A stretch of DNA of 64,000 nt from Bradyrhizobium sp. SK17. GTDB lineage: Bacteria > Pseudomonadota > Alphaproteobacteria > Rhizobiales > Xanthobacteraceae. Shown in pieces: positions 1 through 9,321 of this stretch. The position numbers were made by a program, and so were the translations under genes. Within the stretch, counting starts at the first letter, position 1. The number at the start of each line of letters is the position of its first letter. The stretch is from positions 2,929,001 to 2,993,000 of the forward strand of contig NZ_CP025113.1 of the NCBI RefSeq assembly GCF_002831585.1, read 5' to 3'. A model generated the notes under the pieces. That model was not told the origin of the DNA and did not search any database. It saw nothing but the letters and a program-made list of their open reading frames with translations.

Positions 1-669
1 CGGCACCAGCCGCTCCGGCGCAAGTTTCTCGCAGCCGAGGCCGACCACGAGGATCTCGCCGCCGAAATTCGGATTGAGCGCGAGGTTTTGCAACGTGCGG
101 ATCGGCACCACGGCATCGGGCGCCGTGATCGCGACGCCGCAGCCATAGGCATGGGTCAGCGGCACGACGTCGTCGACATTGGGATATTTCGGCAGCAGCT
201 CGGCGCGGATGCGCTTCACCGCATATTCCATCGTGCCCTTGACGCATTGCACGGAGGAGGAGATGCCGAGGATGTTCTTCGTTCCCACCGAGCCGTCTGG
301 GTTACGAAAGCCCTCGAAAGTGAAGCCATCGAGCGGCGGCAATGCCGGAGGCACCGCGGTTGATATCTCGAGCCGGTCGAGCGGCGGCGCGTCGGGCATC
401 CGGATGCGGGCCTCGTCGACCCATTCGCCGGCGAGGATCGGCGACAGCGCATGGCCGATCACCTCGCCATAGCGGATAATCGGCGCGCCCTCGGCGATGT
501 CCGTGAGCGCGGTCTTGTGGCCCTGCGGCACGAAAGTGCGCAAGGTCAGGCCGCAAGCGAAGCGAGAGCCTTTGGGCAGGCCGAAATCATTCACCACGAT
601 CGCGACATTGTCGCGCGCATTGAGCTTGATGTAGCGGGGCTGCTCCTGCGCGCCGATCGACTGGTCCAT
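1..669 (-). CDS. garD: Galactarate dehydratase GarD (partial, C-terminus beyond window)
   Basis: Dehydrates D-galactarate to 5-dehydro-4-deoxyglucarate, feeding the same intermediate as GudD. The visible 223 residues hold the N-terminal SAF domain (about residues 15-90) and the beginning of the UxaA/GarD catalytic domain. Stretches such as [42 protein letters not shown] and [19 protein letters not shown] follow E. coli GarD almost residue for residue. The start has GAGGAAG just upstream. It is the last visible gene of the kdgD-gudD-aldehyde dehydrogenase operon, 115 nt after the dehydrogenase, and that gap is filled by a long inverted repeat. The distinction from altronate dehydratase UxaA rests on the close GarD match and on the neighbours. 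Confidence 0.93.
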   Translation of the reverse strand, partial: MDQSIGAQEQPRYIKLNARDNVAIVVNDFGLPKGSRFACGLTLRTFVPQGHKTALTDIAEGAPIIRYGEVIGHALSPILAGEWVDEARIRMPDAPPLDRLEISTAVPPALPPLDGFTFEGFRNPDGSVGTKNILGISSSVQCVKGTMEYAVKRIRAELLPKYPNVDDVVPLTHAYGCGVAITAPDAVVPIRTLQNLALNPNFGGEILVVGLGCEKLAPERLVP

Positions 670-686
670 GAAGCTTCCTCGAATTG

Positions 687-770
687 TAGGGTGGGTTAGC
701 CGAAGGCGTAACCCACCATGCTTGTTCGGTGGTCGTAATGGTGGGTTACGCCTTCGGCTAACCCACCCTA
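687..770. repeat. Perfect 33-bp inverted repeat (intergenic palindromic element)
   Basis: Arms at 687-719 and 738-770 are exact reverse complements, separated by an 18-nt loop. Each arm is itself partly palindromic: GGTGGGTTA near one end and TAACCCACC near the other. It fills the gap between the dehydrogenase stop and the garD start inside the operon, so the transcript would carry a very strong hairpin. It resembles the dispersed GGTGGGTTACG-type repeats I know from Bradyrhizobium intergenic regions; copy number cannot be judged from this window. Confidence 0.9.
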
Positions 771-784
771 CGCATCTACGCTTC

Positions 785-2233
785 TCAACCCGGGAACGTG
801 TAAGCCGTCTTCACCGTGGTGTAGAACTCGCGGGCATAGGCGCCCTGCTCGCGTGCGCCGTAGCTCGAGCCTTTGCGGCCGCCGAACGGCACGTGGTAGT
901 CGACGCCGGCGGTCGGCAGATTGACCATCACCATGCCGGCCTCGCTGTTGCGCTTGTAGTGCGAGGCGTATTTCAGGCTCGTGGTGCAGATGCCCGAGGC
1001 GAGGCCGAACTCGGTGTCGTTGGAGATCGCCAGCGCTTCCTCATAATCCTTGGCACGGATCACGCAGGCGACCGGACCGAAGATCTCCTCGCGGGCGATC
1101 CGCATCTGGTTGGTTGCGCCGGTGAACAGCGCCGGTTGCAGATAGAAGCCTGGCGTCTCGCGGTTCAACAGCTCGCCGCCCCAATGCAGCCGGGCGCCTT
1201 CGTCCTGACCGATCTTGATGTAGCGGAGGTCCTGGTCGAGCTGGCTCTGGTCGACGACCGGGCCGACATGCACGCCGCTCTTCAAGGCGTCATCAACGGA
1301 AAGACCCTTCATGCGCTCGGTCATCGCATCGACGAAGCGGTCATGAATGCCCGCGGTGACGATCAGTCGCGAGGACGCCGTGCAGCGCTGGCCGGTCGAG
1401 AAATAAGCGCCGTTGACGGCGACCTCGACCGCGACCTTGACGTCGGCGTCGTCGAGCACCACCAGCGGGTTCTTGCCGCCCATCTCGAGCTGGAACTTCT
1501 TCATCGGATTGGAGAGCACGCAAGCCTGCGCGATCTTGCGGCCGGTCTGCACCGATCCCGTGAAGGAGATCGCGGCGACGTCGGGATGATCCAGCAGCGT
1601 CTGGCCGACCACCGAGCCCGAACCGACCACGAGGTTGAAGACCCCAGCCGGAATGCCGGAGCGCGCAATGATCTCGGACAATGCGTGGGCCGAGCCCGGC
1701 ACCAGCTCGGCCGGCTTGAACACGACCGTGTTGCCGTAGCAGAGCGCGGGGGCGATCTTCCACGCCGGGATCGCGATCGGGAAATTCCACGGCGTGATCA
1801 TGCCGACGACGCCGACCGGCTCGCGGGTGATCTCGACATCGAGACCTGGACGCACCGATGCGCCTTTCTCGCCCATCAGCCGCAGCGCTTCGCCGGCGAA
1901 GAACGCGAAGATCTGCCCGGCGCGCGCCACCTCGCCGATGCCCTCGGGGAGCGTCTTGCCTTCCTCGCGCGCGAGCAGGCGGCCGAGCTCTTCCTTGCGA
2001 GCGAGGATCTCGACCGAGATCCTGGTCAGCGCGTCAAAGCGCTCCTGCGGTGTCGATCGCGACCACGCCGGGAACGCGGCCTTCGCGGCGGCGATCGCCC
2101 GTTCGGTCTGCGCCTTGTCGGCCTTGGCGTACTCGCCGACCACGTCCTTGGTGTTGGAGGGGTTGATGTCGCGCGTGATGCTGGTTCCGTCGACCCATTC
2201 GCCGGCGATGAAGTTCTTCTGGTGAGCGGTCAT
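785..2233 (-). CDS. Alpha-ketoglutaric semialdehyde (2,5-dioxovalerate) dehydrogenase
   Basis: NAD(P)-dependent aldehyde dehydrogenase of 482 residues. By context it oxidises 2,5-dioxopentanoate, the KdgD product, to 2-oxoglutarate, the last step of glucarate/galactarate catabolism. ALDH landmarks: [41 protein letters not shown], catalytic Glu in [11 protein letters not shown] (about residue 250), catalytic Cys284 in GQRCTAS, and EEIFGPV. I chose ATG 2233 (MTAHQKNF) over an upstream in-frame start because GGAGAG lies directly before it. It follows gudD by 20 nt. The family assignment is firm; the exact substrate is inferred from the operon. Confidence 0.9.
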   Translation of the reverse strand: MTAHQKNFIAGEWVDGTSITRDINPSNTKDVVGEYAKADKAQTERAIAAAKAAFPAWSRSTPQERFDALTRISVEILARKEELGRLLAREEGKTLPEGIGEVARAGQIFAFFAGEALRLMGEKGASVRPGLDVEITREPVGVVGMITPWNFPIAIPAWKIAPALCYGNTVVFKPAELVPGSAHALSEIIARSGIPAGVFNLVVGSGSVVGQTLLDHPDVAAISFTGSVQTGRKIAQACVLSNPMKKFQLEMGGKNPLVVLDDADVKVAVEVAVNGAYFSTGQRCTASSRLIVTAGIHDRFVDAMTERMKGLSVDDALKSGVHVGPVVDQSQLDQDLRYIKIGQDEGARLHWGGELLNRETPGFYLQPALFTGATNQMRIAREEIFGPVACVIRAKDYEEALAISNDTEFGLASGICTTSLKYASHYKRNSEAGMVMVNLPTAGVDYHVPFGGRKGSSYGAREQGAYAREFYTTVKTAYTFPG

Positions 2234-2253
2234 GTGTCTCTCCAACTTTCTTG

Positions 2254-3609
2254 TTAGCGCACGAGGCAGGGACGCTTGTCGTCGAAAGTCCAGCCGGGGA
2301 TCAGGAACTGCATGGCCAGCGCGTCGTCGCGGGCGCCGAGCCCATGCTGCTTGTATAGCGCGTTCGCAGCCTCAATGGCACCGCGATCGATCTCGATGCC
2401 GAGGCCCGGCCGATCCGGGATCGCGATCCTGCCGCCCTTGATCTGCAATGGCTCCTTGGTCAACGCCTGGCCGTCCTGCCAGATCCAGTGGGTGTCGATC
2501 GCGGTGACCTTGCCGGGCGCTGCGGCGCCGACATGGGTGAACATCGCCAGCGAAATGTCGAAATGGTTGTTGGAGTGCGAGCCCCAGGTCAGGCCGTTGT
2601 CGCGGCAGGTCTGCGCCACCCGCACCGAACCCTGCATGGTCCAGAAATGCGGATCGGCGAGTGGAATGTCGACGGCGCCGAGCCGCAGCGCGTGTGAGAG
2701 CTGGCGCCAGTCAGTCGCGATCATGTTGGTCGCGGTCGGCAGCCCGGTGGCGCGGCGGAATTCGGCCATGATCTCGCGGCCGGAGAAGCCGGCCTCGGCG
2801 CCGCAGGGATCCTCGGCGTAAGCCAGCACGCCATGCATGTTGCTGCAAAGCCGGATCGCTTCATCCAGCGACCAGGCGCCGTTCGGGTCGAGCGTGACGC
2901 GCGCCTTGGGGAAACGTTTTGCAATCGCGGTGACGGCCTCGATCTCGTCCTCGCCCTTGAGCACGCCGCCCTTTAGCTTGAAATCGGCGAAGCCGTAATG
3001 CGCCTGCGTCGCCTCGGCGAGCCGCACGATCGCCTCCGGCGTCATCGCGACCTGATGGCGCAGGTTGAACCAGTCGGGTTTGCCGGTCTCGCCCTCGACG
3101 TAAGGCAGGCTGGTCTTGCTGCGATCGCCGACGAAGAAGAGATAGCCGAGCGTCTCGACATCGGCGCGCTGCTGGCCTTCGCCGAGCAGGGCCGCGACCG
3201 GCAGATTGAGATGCTGGCCGAGCAAATCGAGCAACGCCGACTCCACCGCGGTGACCGCGTGGATGGTGACGCGCAGGTCGAAGGTCTGCTTGCCGCGGCC
3301 GCCGGCGTCGCGGTCGGCGAAGGTCTGGCGCATCGAGGCCAGGATGTTATTGCAGGCGCCGATGGTCTGGCCGACGACGAGGTCGCGGGCGTCCTCCAGC
3401 GTCTTCCTGATCTTCTCGCCGCCCGGCACCTCGCCGACGCCGGTGTGGCCGGAGTTGTCGGTGAGGATGACGAGGTTGCGGGTGAAGAACGGCGCATGCG
3501 CGCCGCTCAAATTGAGGAGCATGCCGTCGCGGCCGGCGACCGGGATCACCTCCATCGCCGTGACGGCGGGGGCGCCGGCAAAACCGCTGCGGATCGTGTC
3601 TTGAATCAT
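2254..3609 (-). CDS. gudD: Glucarate dehydratase
   Basis: Enolase-superfamily enzyme of 451 residues converting D-glucarate (and usually L-idarate) to 5-dehydro-4-deoxyglucarate. Superfamily landmarks are present: the KxK base region FADFKLKGG, metal ligands in VTLDPNGAW and YAEDPCGAE, the Asn of TNMIATDW, and the His of the HSNNHFDIS segment forming the opposite face of the active site. The length matches E. coli GudD (446). The start codon is preceded by GGGAGGAG. It lies 31 nt after kdgD and 20 nt before the semialdehyde dehydrogenase, forming a complete glucarate-to-2-oxoglutarate operon. Confidence 0.95.
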   Translation of the reverse strand: MIQDTIRSGFAGAPAVTAMEVIPVAGRDGMLLNLSGAHAPFFTRNLVILTDNSGHTGVGEVPGGEKIRKTLEDARDLVVGQTIGACNNILASMRQTFADRDAGGRGKQTFDLRVTIHAVTAVESALLDLLGQHLNLPVAALLGEGQQRADVETLGYLFFVGDRSKTSLPYVEGETGKPDWFNLRHQVAMTPEAIVRLAEATQAHYGFADFKLKGGVLKGEDEIEAVTAIAKRFPKARVTLDPNGAWSLDEAIRLCSNMHGVLAYAEDPCGAEAGFSGREIMAEFRRATGLPTATNMIATDWRQLSHALRLGAVDIPLADPHFWTMQGSVRVAQTCRDNGLTWGSHSNNHFDISLAMFTHVGAAAPGKVTAIDTHWIWQDGQALTKEPLQIKGGRIAIPDRPGLGIEIDRGAIEAANALYKQHGLGARDDALAMQFLIPGWTFDDKRPCLVR

Positions 3610-3640
3610 CTGCTCCTCCCTTCGTTGTTCGCCGTTCGGC

Positions 3641-4582
3641 TTATTCCGCTGCCTGCTGCGTCGCGGCTTGCGGCAGCTTCGCCACCAGTGCTGCGAGCTC
3701 GGCGATCTCCTGCTCGGTGAGATCGGTGAGCGGCGGCCGCACCGGGCCGGAATCGCGGCCGATCACCTTCATGCCGGCCTTGATGATCGACACCGCATAG
3801 CCCTTCTTGCGGTTGCGTATTGCGATCAGCGGCAGGATGAAATCCTTCAGCGCTGCATGGATGGTCTGATGATCGCGCCGGCGCACCGCGGCGTAGAACT
3901 GGGTAGCGAATTCCGGCACGAAGTTGAACACCGCCGACGAATACGTCGTCACGCCCATGTCGAGATAGGGCAGCGCGAAGGTTTCCGCGGTCGGCAGGCC
4001 GCCGATATAGGTCAGGCGATCACCGAGCTTGGTGTGAACGCGGGTCATCAGCTCAATGTCGCCGATGCCGTCCTTGTAGCCGACCAGGTTCGGGCAGCGC
4101 TCGCAGAGACGCGCCAGCGTGTCGGGCTGCAAGATCGCATTGTCGCGGTTGTAGACGATGACGCCGATCTTGACCGACGAACACACCGTCTCGACGTGCG
4201 CGGCGAGGCCATCCTGTTCGGCATGGGTGAGATAGGGCGGCAGCAGCAAAAGGCCATCGGCGCCGGCTTTCTCTGCACCAACGGCGATCTCGCGCGCGAT
4301 CGCGGTGCCGTAGCCGGTGCCCGCGAGCACCGGAACGCGGCCCTTGGTCTCCTCGACGGCAATCTTCACGACGTGCGGGATTTCAGCGGGAGTCAGCGAG
4401 AAGAATTCGCCGGTGCCGCCGGCGGCGAACAGGCCGGCGACGTCATAGCCGCACAGCCAGTCCATATTGGCGCGATAGGTCGCCTCGTCGAACGAATAGT
4501 CCGGCTTGAACGGGGTCACGGGAAAAGACAGGAGGCCGCCACCGATCTTCGCGGCCATCTCCCGAGGGGTCATCTTGCTCAT
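3641..4582 (-). CDS. kdgD: 5-dehydro-4-deoxyglucarate dehydratase
   Basis: DapA-superfamily class I aldolase-fold enzyme (313 aa) that dehydrates and decarboxylates 5-dehydro-4-deoxy-D-glucarate to 2,5-dioxopentanoate and CO2 in the cytoplasm. Seen: substrate-binding GGTGEFFSL, Tyr of VIVYNRDNA, and the Schiff-base Lys in [10 protein letters not shown]. The start ATG has AGGAG at 8-nt spacing; a second in-frame ATG three codons on is possible. It is the first gene of the minus-strand operon and has its own promoter in the gap after the LysR gene. The related L-2-keto-3-deoxyarabonate dehydratase is the main alternative, made less likely by GudD and GarD. Confidence 0.93.
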   Translation of the reverse strand: MSKMTPREMAAKIGGGLLSFPVTPFKPDYSFDEATYRANMDWLCGYDVAGLFAAGGTGEFFSLTPAEIPHVVKIAVEETKGRVPVLAGTGYGTAIAREIAVGAEKAGADGLLLLPPYLTHAEQDGLAAHVETVCSSVKIGVIVYNRDNAILQPDTLARLCERCPNLVGYKDGIGDIELMTRVHTKLGDRLTYIGGLPTAETFALPYLDMGVTTYSSAVFNFVPEFATQFYAAVRRRDHQTIHAALKDFILPLIAIRNRKKGYAVSIIKAGMKVIGRDSGPVRPPLTDLTEQEIAELAALVAKLPQAATQQAAE

Positions 4583-4643
4583 GGCGCCACTCCTTGAATG
4601 ATGTTGGGAAGGATGCGCGAGCAGCGCGCGTCCATGGCGTTGT

Positions 4644-4697
4644 TTCTAGGAAATGCGTCGATGCGCGTCCAAGCCAAACGCGGTATCGAACGATGCC
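4644..4697 (-). promoter_or_regulatory. Predicted kdgD operon promoter with LysR-type dyad
   Basis: Reading leftward, TTGGAC (4672-4667), a 17-nt spacer and CTAGAA (4649-4644) form a sigma70-like promoter. Upstream lies the imperfect dyad GGTATCGAACGATGCC (4682-4697), centred about 52 bp before the expected transcription start, where a LysR-type activator would bind. The same arrangement occurs before gudP at 7123-7176, with extensive identity through GTCCAAGCC. The conservation is seen; binding by the LysR product encoded next to it is inferred. Confidence 0.6.
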
Positions 4698-4706
4698 AAC
4701 TCTGCA

Positions 4707-5660
4707 TCAATCGCCGTGCGACTGCGGCGCTGCGATTTCAGTTGCGATCTCGATCAATGACGGCAGCAACTGGTTCTCGTGATCGCGCCGCCACACCATG
4801 AACAGCTCGACCGGCACCGGCGTGCGCAGCTTCAGCGGCTTCAGCCGGACATCCGCGATCTTCAGGCTGGCGGCGGCCTCCGGCACGATCGCGACGCCGA
4901 GCCCGGCGCGCACCATCGCGAGGATCGAATGGATCTGGCTGAGATGCTGCACATAGCGCGGCAGCACGTCGGCGCGGGTGAACATCGACACCAGCAGATC
5001 GTGGAAATAGCGCGCCTCGTAGGGCGAATACATCACGAAGGGCTGGTCGTCGAAATCCTTGATGCTGACGGTCTCCGCGGCGGCGAGCGGATGCTTCTTC
5101 GGGATCGCGGCGAGCAGCGGCTCGGCGACGACGCGCCGGCTGGCGAATTCCGGCCGCGCGATCGGCGGCCGCAGCAGGCCGGCATCGATCTGGCCTGTCG
5201 TGAGTGCCTCGAACTGATCGCCGGAGACCATCTCCTTCAGGGAAAAATCGACCTCGGGCAGGCGCGACCGTGCTGCCGCAATCAGGTCGGGCAGGAAGCC
5301 GTAGGCGGCGGCCGCGGTGAAGCCGATCTTGAGCGAGCCGGTCTTGCCGAGCGCGATGCGGCGCGCGACCTGCGAGGCGGATTCCGCGAGTTTGAGGATG
5401 CGCCGCGCCTCGGGCAGGAAGCTGCGTCCCGCAGGCGTCAGCCGCACCGAACGGCTGGTGCGTTCCAGGAGCGGTGCGTCGATGATGTGCTCGAGCACCT
5501 GGATCTGCCGGCTCAGCGGTGGCTGCGTCATGTTGAGCCGCGCCGCGGCGCGGCCGAAGTGCAATTCCTCGGCCACCGTGACGAAACAGCGGAGCTGGCT
5601 CAGGTCGAACATCGATGCAAGCCCGGAATGGATCGCGCGGGGATTTGTACGTTCTAGCAT
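4707..5660 (-). CDS. LysR-family transcriptional regulator of the glucarate cluster
   Basis: LTTR of 317 residues. The N-terminal winged helix-turn-helix contains LSQLRCFVTVAEELHFGRAA and LNMTQPPLSRQIQVLE; an effector-binding domain follows from about residue 105. I chose ATG 5660 because GGGAGG lies 5 nt upstream. The more usual-looking internal start at 5612 (MFDLSQ) has no ribosome binding site, although most LTTRs begin there. It sits between gudP and kdgD on the same strand, and near-identical dyads precede both genes, so it is likely their sugar-acid-responsive regulator. The ligand cannot be told from sequence. Confidence 0.88.
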   Translation of the reverse strand: MLERTNPRAIHSGLASMFDLSQLRCFVTVAEELHFGRAAARLNMTQPPLSRQIQVLEHIIDAPLLERTSRSVRLTPAGRSFLPEARRILKLAESASQVARRIALGKTGSLKIGFTAAAAYGFLPDLIAAARSRLPEVDFSLKEMVSGDQFEALTTGQIDAGLLRPPIARPEFASRRVVAEPLLAAIPKKHPLAAAETVSIKDFDDQPFVMYSPYEARYFHDLLVSMFTRADVLPRYVQHLSQIHSILAMVRAGLGVAIVPEAAASLKIADVRLKPLKLRTPVPVELFMVWRRDHENQLLPSLIEIATEIAAPQSHGD

Positions 5661-5702
5661 CGATGCCTCCCACTGGCCAAGAAGACAAAAGGCAGACAAA
5701 GG

Positions 5703-5720
5703 CGGCGGCCGGAGCCGCCG
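5703..5720 (-). terminator. Likely rho-independent terminator after gudP
   Basis: Perfect 7-bp stem CGGCGGC (5703-5709) / GCCGCCG (5714-5720) with a 4-nt loop. In the minus direction it is followed by a T-rich stretch (cctttgtctgccttttgtctt). A second GC-rich palindrome at 5742-5762 overlaps the gudP stop. Together they would limit read-through from gudP into the LysR gene. Confidence 0.5.
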
Positions 5721-5752
5721 TTGATATGTTGTTGCGGCGGTGGCGGCCTGGC

Positions 5753-7090
5753 TCAGGCCGCCTTCAGTTGCACCCGTTTGATCTCGCCGACGATGAAGAG
5801 ATAGGCGATTGCGGCGACCAGCGCGTTGGCGCCGACGAACACCAGCGCGCCGTTGAACGAACCGGTGGCGGCGAGGATGTAGCCGATGATGATCGGCGTG
5901 GTGATCGAGGACAGATTGCCGAAAGTATTGAACAACCCGCCGGAAACGCCCCCGGCTTCCTTCGGCGAGGTGTCGGAGACCACGGCCCAGCCGAGCGCGC
6001 CGATGCCCTTGCCGAAGAAGGCGAGCGCCATGAAGCCGATCACCAGCGCCTGGCTGTCGACATAGTTGCAGCCGATGATCACCATCGACAGCAGCATGCC
6101 GCCGACGATCGGGATCTTGCGCGCCATGGTCAGCGAGCCGGTGCGGCGCAGCAGGTAGTCCGAGATCACGCCGCCGAGCACGCCGCCGATGAAGCCGCAC
6201 AGCGCCGGCAATGTCGCGACGAAGCCGGCCTGCAGGATCGAGAGCCCGCGCTCCTTCACCAGATAGACCGGGAACCAGGTCAGGAAAAAGTAGGTCAGGG
6301 TGTTGATGCAGTACTGGCCGATATAGACGCCGAGCATCATACGGTTGGCGAGCAACTGGCGGATGTGGTCCCAGCGCGGGCCGCTGTCCTGCGCCTTGCC
6401 GTCCTTGGCCGCGTCCATGTCGACCAGGGCACCTCCCTGCTTGATGTAGTCGAACTCGGCCTCGTTGATCGAAGGATGATCCTTCGGCTCGTAGATCGTC
6501 TTGATCCAGACGATCCCCATGATGATACCGAGCCCGCCCATCACGTAGAACACATGGCTCCAGCCATGCTCATGCGCGATCCAGCCCATCAGCGGCGCGA
6601 AGATCACGGTCGCGAAATACTGCCCCGAGTTGAAAAAGGCCGACGCGGTGCCGCGCTCATTGCTCGGGAACCAGGAGGCGACGATCCGGGCATTGGCCGG
6701 GAACGACGGCGCTTCGGCGATGCCCACCAGGAAGCGCAGCACGAACAGCAGCACCACGGCCGCACCCGCGGAGAGGAACCCGACCAGGCCCTGCATCGCG
6801 GTGAAGATCGACCAGACGATGATGCTGATCGCGTAGACCCATTTGGAGCCGTAGCGGTCGAGCAGCCAGCCACACGGCACCTGGGCGATCACGTAGGACC
6901 AGCCGAAGGCCGAGAACACGTAACCCATCGCGACGGGGTCGAGATGCAGTTCCTTGGAGAGGGCGGGGCCGGCGATCGAGAGCGTGGCGCGATCGGCGTA
7001 GTTCACGGTGGTGACGAGAAACAGCATCGTCACGATCAGCAGCCGGACGCGGGATCGCCGCGCGTCGGCGGCGGACACAATTGCGCTCAT
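5753..7090 (-). CDS. gudP: MFS glucarate/galactarate transporter (GudP type)
   Basis: Major facilitator of 445 residues with about 12 predicted membrane spans in the inner membrane, in the anion:cation symporter (ACS) family with hexuronate and glucarate porters. ACS-type landmarks: NYADRATLSIAGPALSKEL after the first span, GWLLDRYGSKW in the first cytoplasmic loop, FLVGIAEAPSFPANARIV, and the GTASAFFNSGQ segment. A cytoplasmic loop lies near residues 195-240. The start has AGGAGG upstream. It has its own promoter (see 7123-7176) and is divergent from the deacetylase-like gene. The substrate is assigned by family and by the adjacent catabolic operon. Confidence 0.88.
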   Translation of the reverse strand: MSAIVSAADARRSRVRLLIVTMLFLVTTVNYADRATLSIAGPALSKELHLDPVAMGYVFSAFGWSYVIAQVPCGWLLDRYGSKWVYAISIIVWSIFTAMQGLVGFLSAGAAVVLLFVLRFLVGIAEAPSFPANARIVASWFPSNERGTASAFFNSGQYFATVIFAPLMGWIAHEHGWSHVFYVMGGLGIIMGIVWIKTIYEPKDHPSINEAEFDYIKQGGALVDMDAAKDGKAQDSGPRWDHIRQLLANRMMLGVYIGQYCINTLTYFFLTWFPVYLVKERGLSILQAGFVATLPALCGFIGGVLGGVISDYLLRRTGSLTMARKIPIVGGMLLSMVIIGCNYVDSQALVIGFMALAFFGKGIGALGWAVVSDTSPKEAGGVSGGLFNTFGNLSSITTPIIIGYILAATGSFNGALVFVGANALVAAIAYLFIVGEIKRVQLKAA

Positions 7091-7122
7091 TCGCGCCTCC
7101 TTGGAAATTTCCTCGGGGTCTG

Positions 7123-7176
7123 TCCTAGAGAGATGACGACAATGGGTCCAAGCCGAAACGGGTATCGATTGATACC
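7123..7176 (-). promoter_or_regulatory. Predicted gudP promoter with LysR-type dyad
   Basis: Leftward TTGGAC (7151-7146), 17-nt spacer, CTAGGA (7128-7123); expected start near 7116, about 26 nt before the ATG. Upstream, GGTATCGATTGATACC (7161-7176) is a dyad with perfect 6-bp arms and a 4-nt spacer, centred about -52. Compared with the kdgD copy at 4644-4697, promoter spacing and dyad position match and the intervening GTCCAAGCC is identical. The same dyad could also affect the divergent gene starting at 7224. Confidence 0.62.
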
Positions 7177-7223
7177 GATTTTGGATCGATTATGCTGGGA
7201 ACTGCATCGAACAGGAGTATCCC

Positions 7224-8249
7224 GTGAAGGCCGTCTATAGCGATCTGCACCGCAGCCATGATCCGCAATTCTTCCTGGTCCGCGGCGTGGTCCAGCGCAC
7301 CACCGAGCAGCCCGAGCGCGCCGATCGCCTGCTGGCGGGTCTGAAGGCCGGCAGCCACAGGCTGATCGAGCCGACCAAGTTCGGGCAGGGGCCGCGGGCG
7401 CGCGTGCACAGTCCGGAATATCTTGGCTTCCTCGAGGGCGCCTGGGACGAATGGTTGGCGCTCGGCAATGCCGGACCCGAGATGATCGCGAACATCCACC
7501 CGGTGCGTAATGCCGGCACCTATCCGGCCCATATCGTCGGCAAGCTCGGCTGGCACACCGTCGACACCGCGGCCCCGATCGGTCCCGGCACCTGGGCCGG
7601 CGCCTGCGCCTCGAGCGACGTCGCGGTCACCGCCGCGCAGATGGTGCTCGACGGCGAGGACGCCGTCTACGCGCTGTGCCGTCCGCCCGGCCACCATGCC
7701 TATCGCGACCTCGCCGGCGGCTTCTGTTTCCTCAACAACAGCGCGATCGCGGCCGAGCATCTGCGCCAGAAGCATGAGCGCGTCGCGATCCTCGACGTCG
7801 ATGTGCATCACGGCAACGGCACGCAGGGCATCTTCTACGAGCGGGGCGACGTCTTCACCGTCTCGATCCACGCCGATCCGTCGTTCTTCTATCCCTTCGT
7901 CTGGGGCTATGCACATGAGCGCGGCGCTGGGCCTGGCCTTGGCACCAATCTCAACATTCCCCTGGCCAAGGGCACCGGCGACGACGACTACATGAAGGCG
8001 CTGGCGGCGGCCGAGAAGGCGATCCGGTCGTTCGCGCCGACCGCGCTGGTGGTTGCGCTCGGCCTCGATGCCTCCGAGAAGGACCCGCTCGCGGGCCTCG
8101 CCGTCACCACCGACGGTTTTCGCCGGATCGGCGAGGCGCTGGCCCGGTTCGGCCTGCCGACGGTGCTGGTGCAGGAGGGCGGCTATCTCTCCGATATCCT
8201 TGGCGCCAATCTGACCGCGGTGTTGGGCGGCTTCGAAGCCGCCCGTTAA
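7224..8249 (+). CDS. Histone deacetylase family protein (acetylpolyamine amidohydrolase-like)
   Basis: Zinc-dependent deacetylase of the arginase/HDAC fold, 341 residues, cytoplasmic. The signature elements are intact: CRPPGHHAYRDLAGGFCFLNN (tandem catalytic His), AILDVDVHHGNGTQGIFYE (zinc Asp and His), LGLDASEKDPLAG (second zinc Asp) and LVQEGGYLSDILG (Tyr/Gly loop). The length and the N-terminal region resemble bacterial acetylpolyamine amidohydrolases more than eukaryotic HDACs. The start is GTG with CAGGAG eight nt upstream. It is divergent from gudP and may share its control region, but no direct link to sugar-acid catabolism is evident; the substrate is unknown. Confidence 0.88.
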   Translation: MKAVYSDLHRSHDPQFFLVRGVVQRTTEQPERADRLLAGLKAGSHRLIEPTKFGQGPRARVHSPEYLGFLEGAWDEWLALGNAGPEMIANIHPVRNAGTYPAHIVGKLGWHTVDTAAPIGPGTWAGACASSDVAVTAAQMVLDGEDAVYALCRPPGHHAYRDLAGGFCFLNNSAIAAEHLRQKHERVAILDVDVHHGNGTQGIFYERGDVFTVSIHADPSFFYPFVWGYAHERGAGPGLGTNLNIPLAKGTGDDDYMKALAAAEKAIRSFAPTALVVALGLDASEKDPLAGLAVTTDGFRRIGEALARFGLPTVLVQEGGYLSDILGANLTAVLGGFEAAR

Positions 8250-8389
8250 CCGCAATCTTGCAAACGGGGTGCGACGAGATTGCCAGACTGCAACCAGACT
8301 AGAGCCGTGCGGTTGGTGTCGGGCGCTGACCGATGGTCTCGCCTTGACGGCGTCAGCCGGTCGAGGCGGTCGACAATGCGAGGACGGCC

Positions 8390-9319
8390 ATGAGCGACCT
8401 GCTTCGCATTGCCATCGTCGGTTTCGGCGAGATCGCTCACAGGCAGCATATGCCCGCGATTGCCAAGACCTCCGGCGCGGCATTGGTCGCGGTGGTGGAT
8501 CCCGAAAAGATGCCGCCCGGCCTGCCGCATTTCCGTGATTTGCAGGAGCTGCTGCGCGACGGCCCTGACGTCGATGCCGTCGCGCTATGTACGCCGCCGC
8601 AGGTGCGTCATGCGCAGGCGGCTGCCGCACTCGCCGCCGGCAAGCATGTGCTGCTGGAGAAGCCGCCGGGCGCCACCGTTGCCGAACTCACGCCACTGAT
8701 CGCAGCGGCGCGTCAGGCAGGCCGGACCTTGTTTGCGAGCTGGCATTCGCGCTTTGCGCCCGCGATCGGGGCGGCGCGACAACTGCTCGCAGGCCGCACC
8801 ATCAGCAAGGTCTCCATCATCTGGAAAGAAGACGTCCGGGTCTGGCATCCGGGCCAGGCCTGGATCTTCGAGGCGGGTGGCTTCGGCGTGTTCGATCCTG
8901 GCATCAACGCGCTGTCGATCCTCACCGAGATCCTGCCGCGACCGCTCTTCGTCAGGAGCGCGGTGCTGGACTTCCCTTCCAATCGGGCGGCGCCGATTGC
9001 AGCCGAGATCGAACTCGCCGATGCAAGCGGCCTGGCGATTCATGTGGAATTCGACTTCCGCCAGACCGGCTCGCCGAACTGGGACATCCTGTGCGAGACC
9101 GAGGCCGGGCCCGTCAAACTGTCGAAGGGTGGCAGGCAACTGCGCGATGGCAACACGCCGGTCGTCGACGCCACCGACGAGGAGTATCCCGCGCTCTACC
9201 GCCGCTTTGTCACGCTGACGGCGGAAGGCAAATCGGATGTCGACCTCACGCCCTTGCAGCTCGTTGCCGATAGCTTCATGCTGGGCCGGCGACGCCTCGT
9301 CGAGGCGTTCGAGGACTGA
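8390..9319 (+). CDS. Gfo/Idh/MocA aldose 1-dehydrogenase (D-galactose / L-arabinose type)
   Basis: NAD(P)-dependent oxidoreductase of 309 residues, the size of Azospirillum L-arabinose 1-dehydrogenase and bacterial D-galactose dehydrogenases. The Rossmann motif is IAIVGFGEIAHRQHMPAI; the conserved EKP motif is in HVLLEKPPGAT; the active-site region includes GGFGVFDPGINALSIL. It begins an operon with galM (2-nt gap) and an SMP-30 lactonase (4-nt overlap), a logical set: anomer interconversion, oxidation to the lactone, lactone opening. The family does not separate galactose from arabinose, so both remain possible. Confidence 0.85.
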   Translation: MSDLLRIAIVGFGEIAHRQHMPAIAKTSGAALVAVVDPEKMPPGLPHFRDLQELLRDGPDVDAVALCTPPQVRHAQAAAALAAGKHVLLEKPPGATVAELTPLIAAARQAGRTLFASWHSRFAPAIGAARQLLAGRTISKVSIIWKEDVRVWHPGQAWIFEAGGFGVFDPGINALSILTEILPRPLFVRSAVLDFPSNRAAPIAAEIELADASGLAIHVEFDFRQTGSPNWDILCETEAGPVKLSKGGRQLRDGNTPVVDATDEEYPALYRRFVTLTAEGKSDVDLTPLQLVADSFMLGRRRLVEAFED

Positions 9320-9321
9320 GC

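Noticed and set aside
668..2257. Long plus-strand open frame (529 codons) opposite the semialdehyde dehydrogenase
   Set aside because: Antisense shadow of a gene with strong ALDH motifs; its translation is Arg/Ala/Asp-rich with no recognisable domain.
4707..6200. Extended 497-codon reading of the LysR gene
   Set aside because: The N-terminal third is a shadow of gudP; GGGAGG supports the start at 5660.
5615..7240. Plus-strand open frame of 541 codons
   Set aside because: Antisense to gudP; composition is typical of GC-rich reverse-frame reading.
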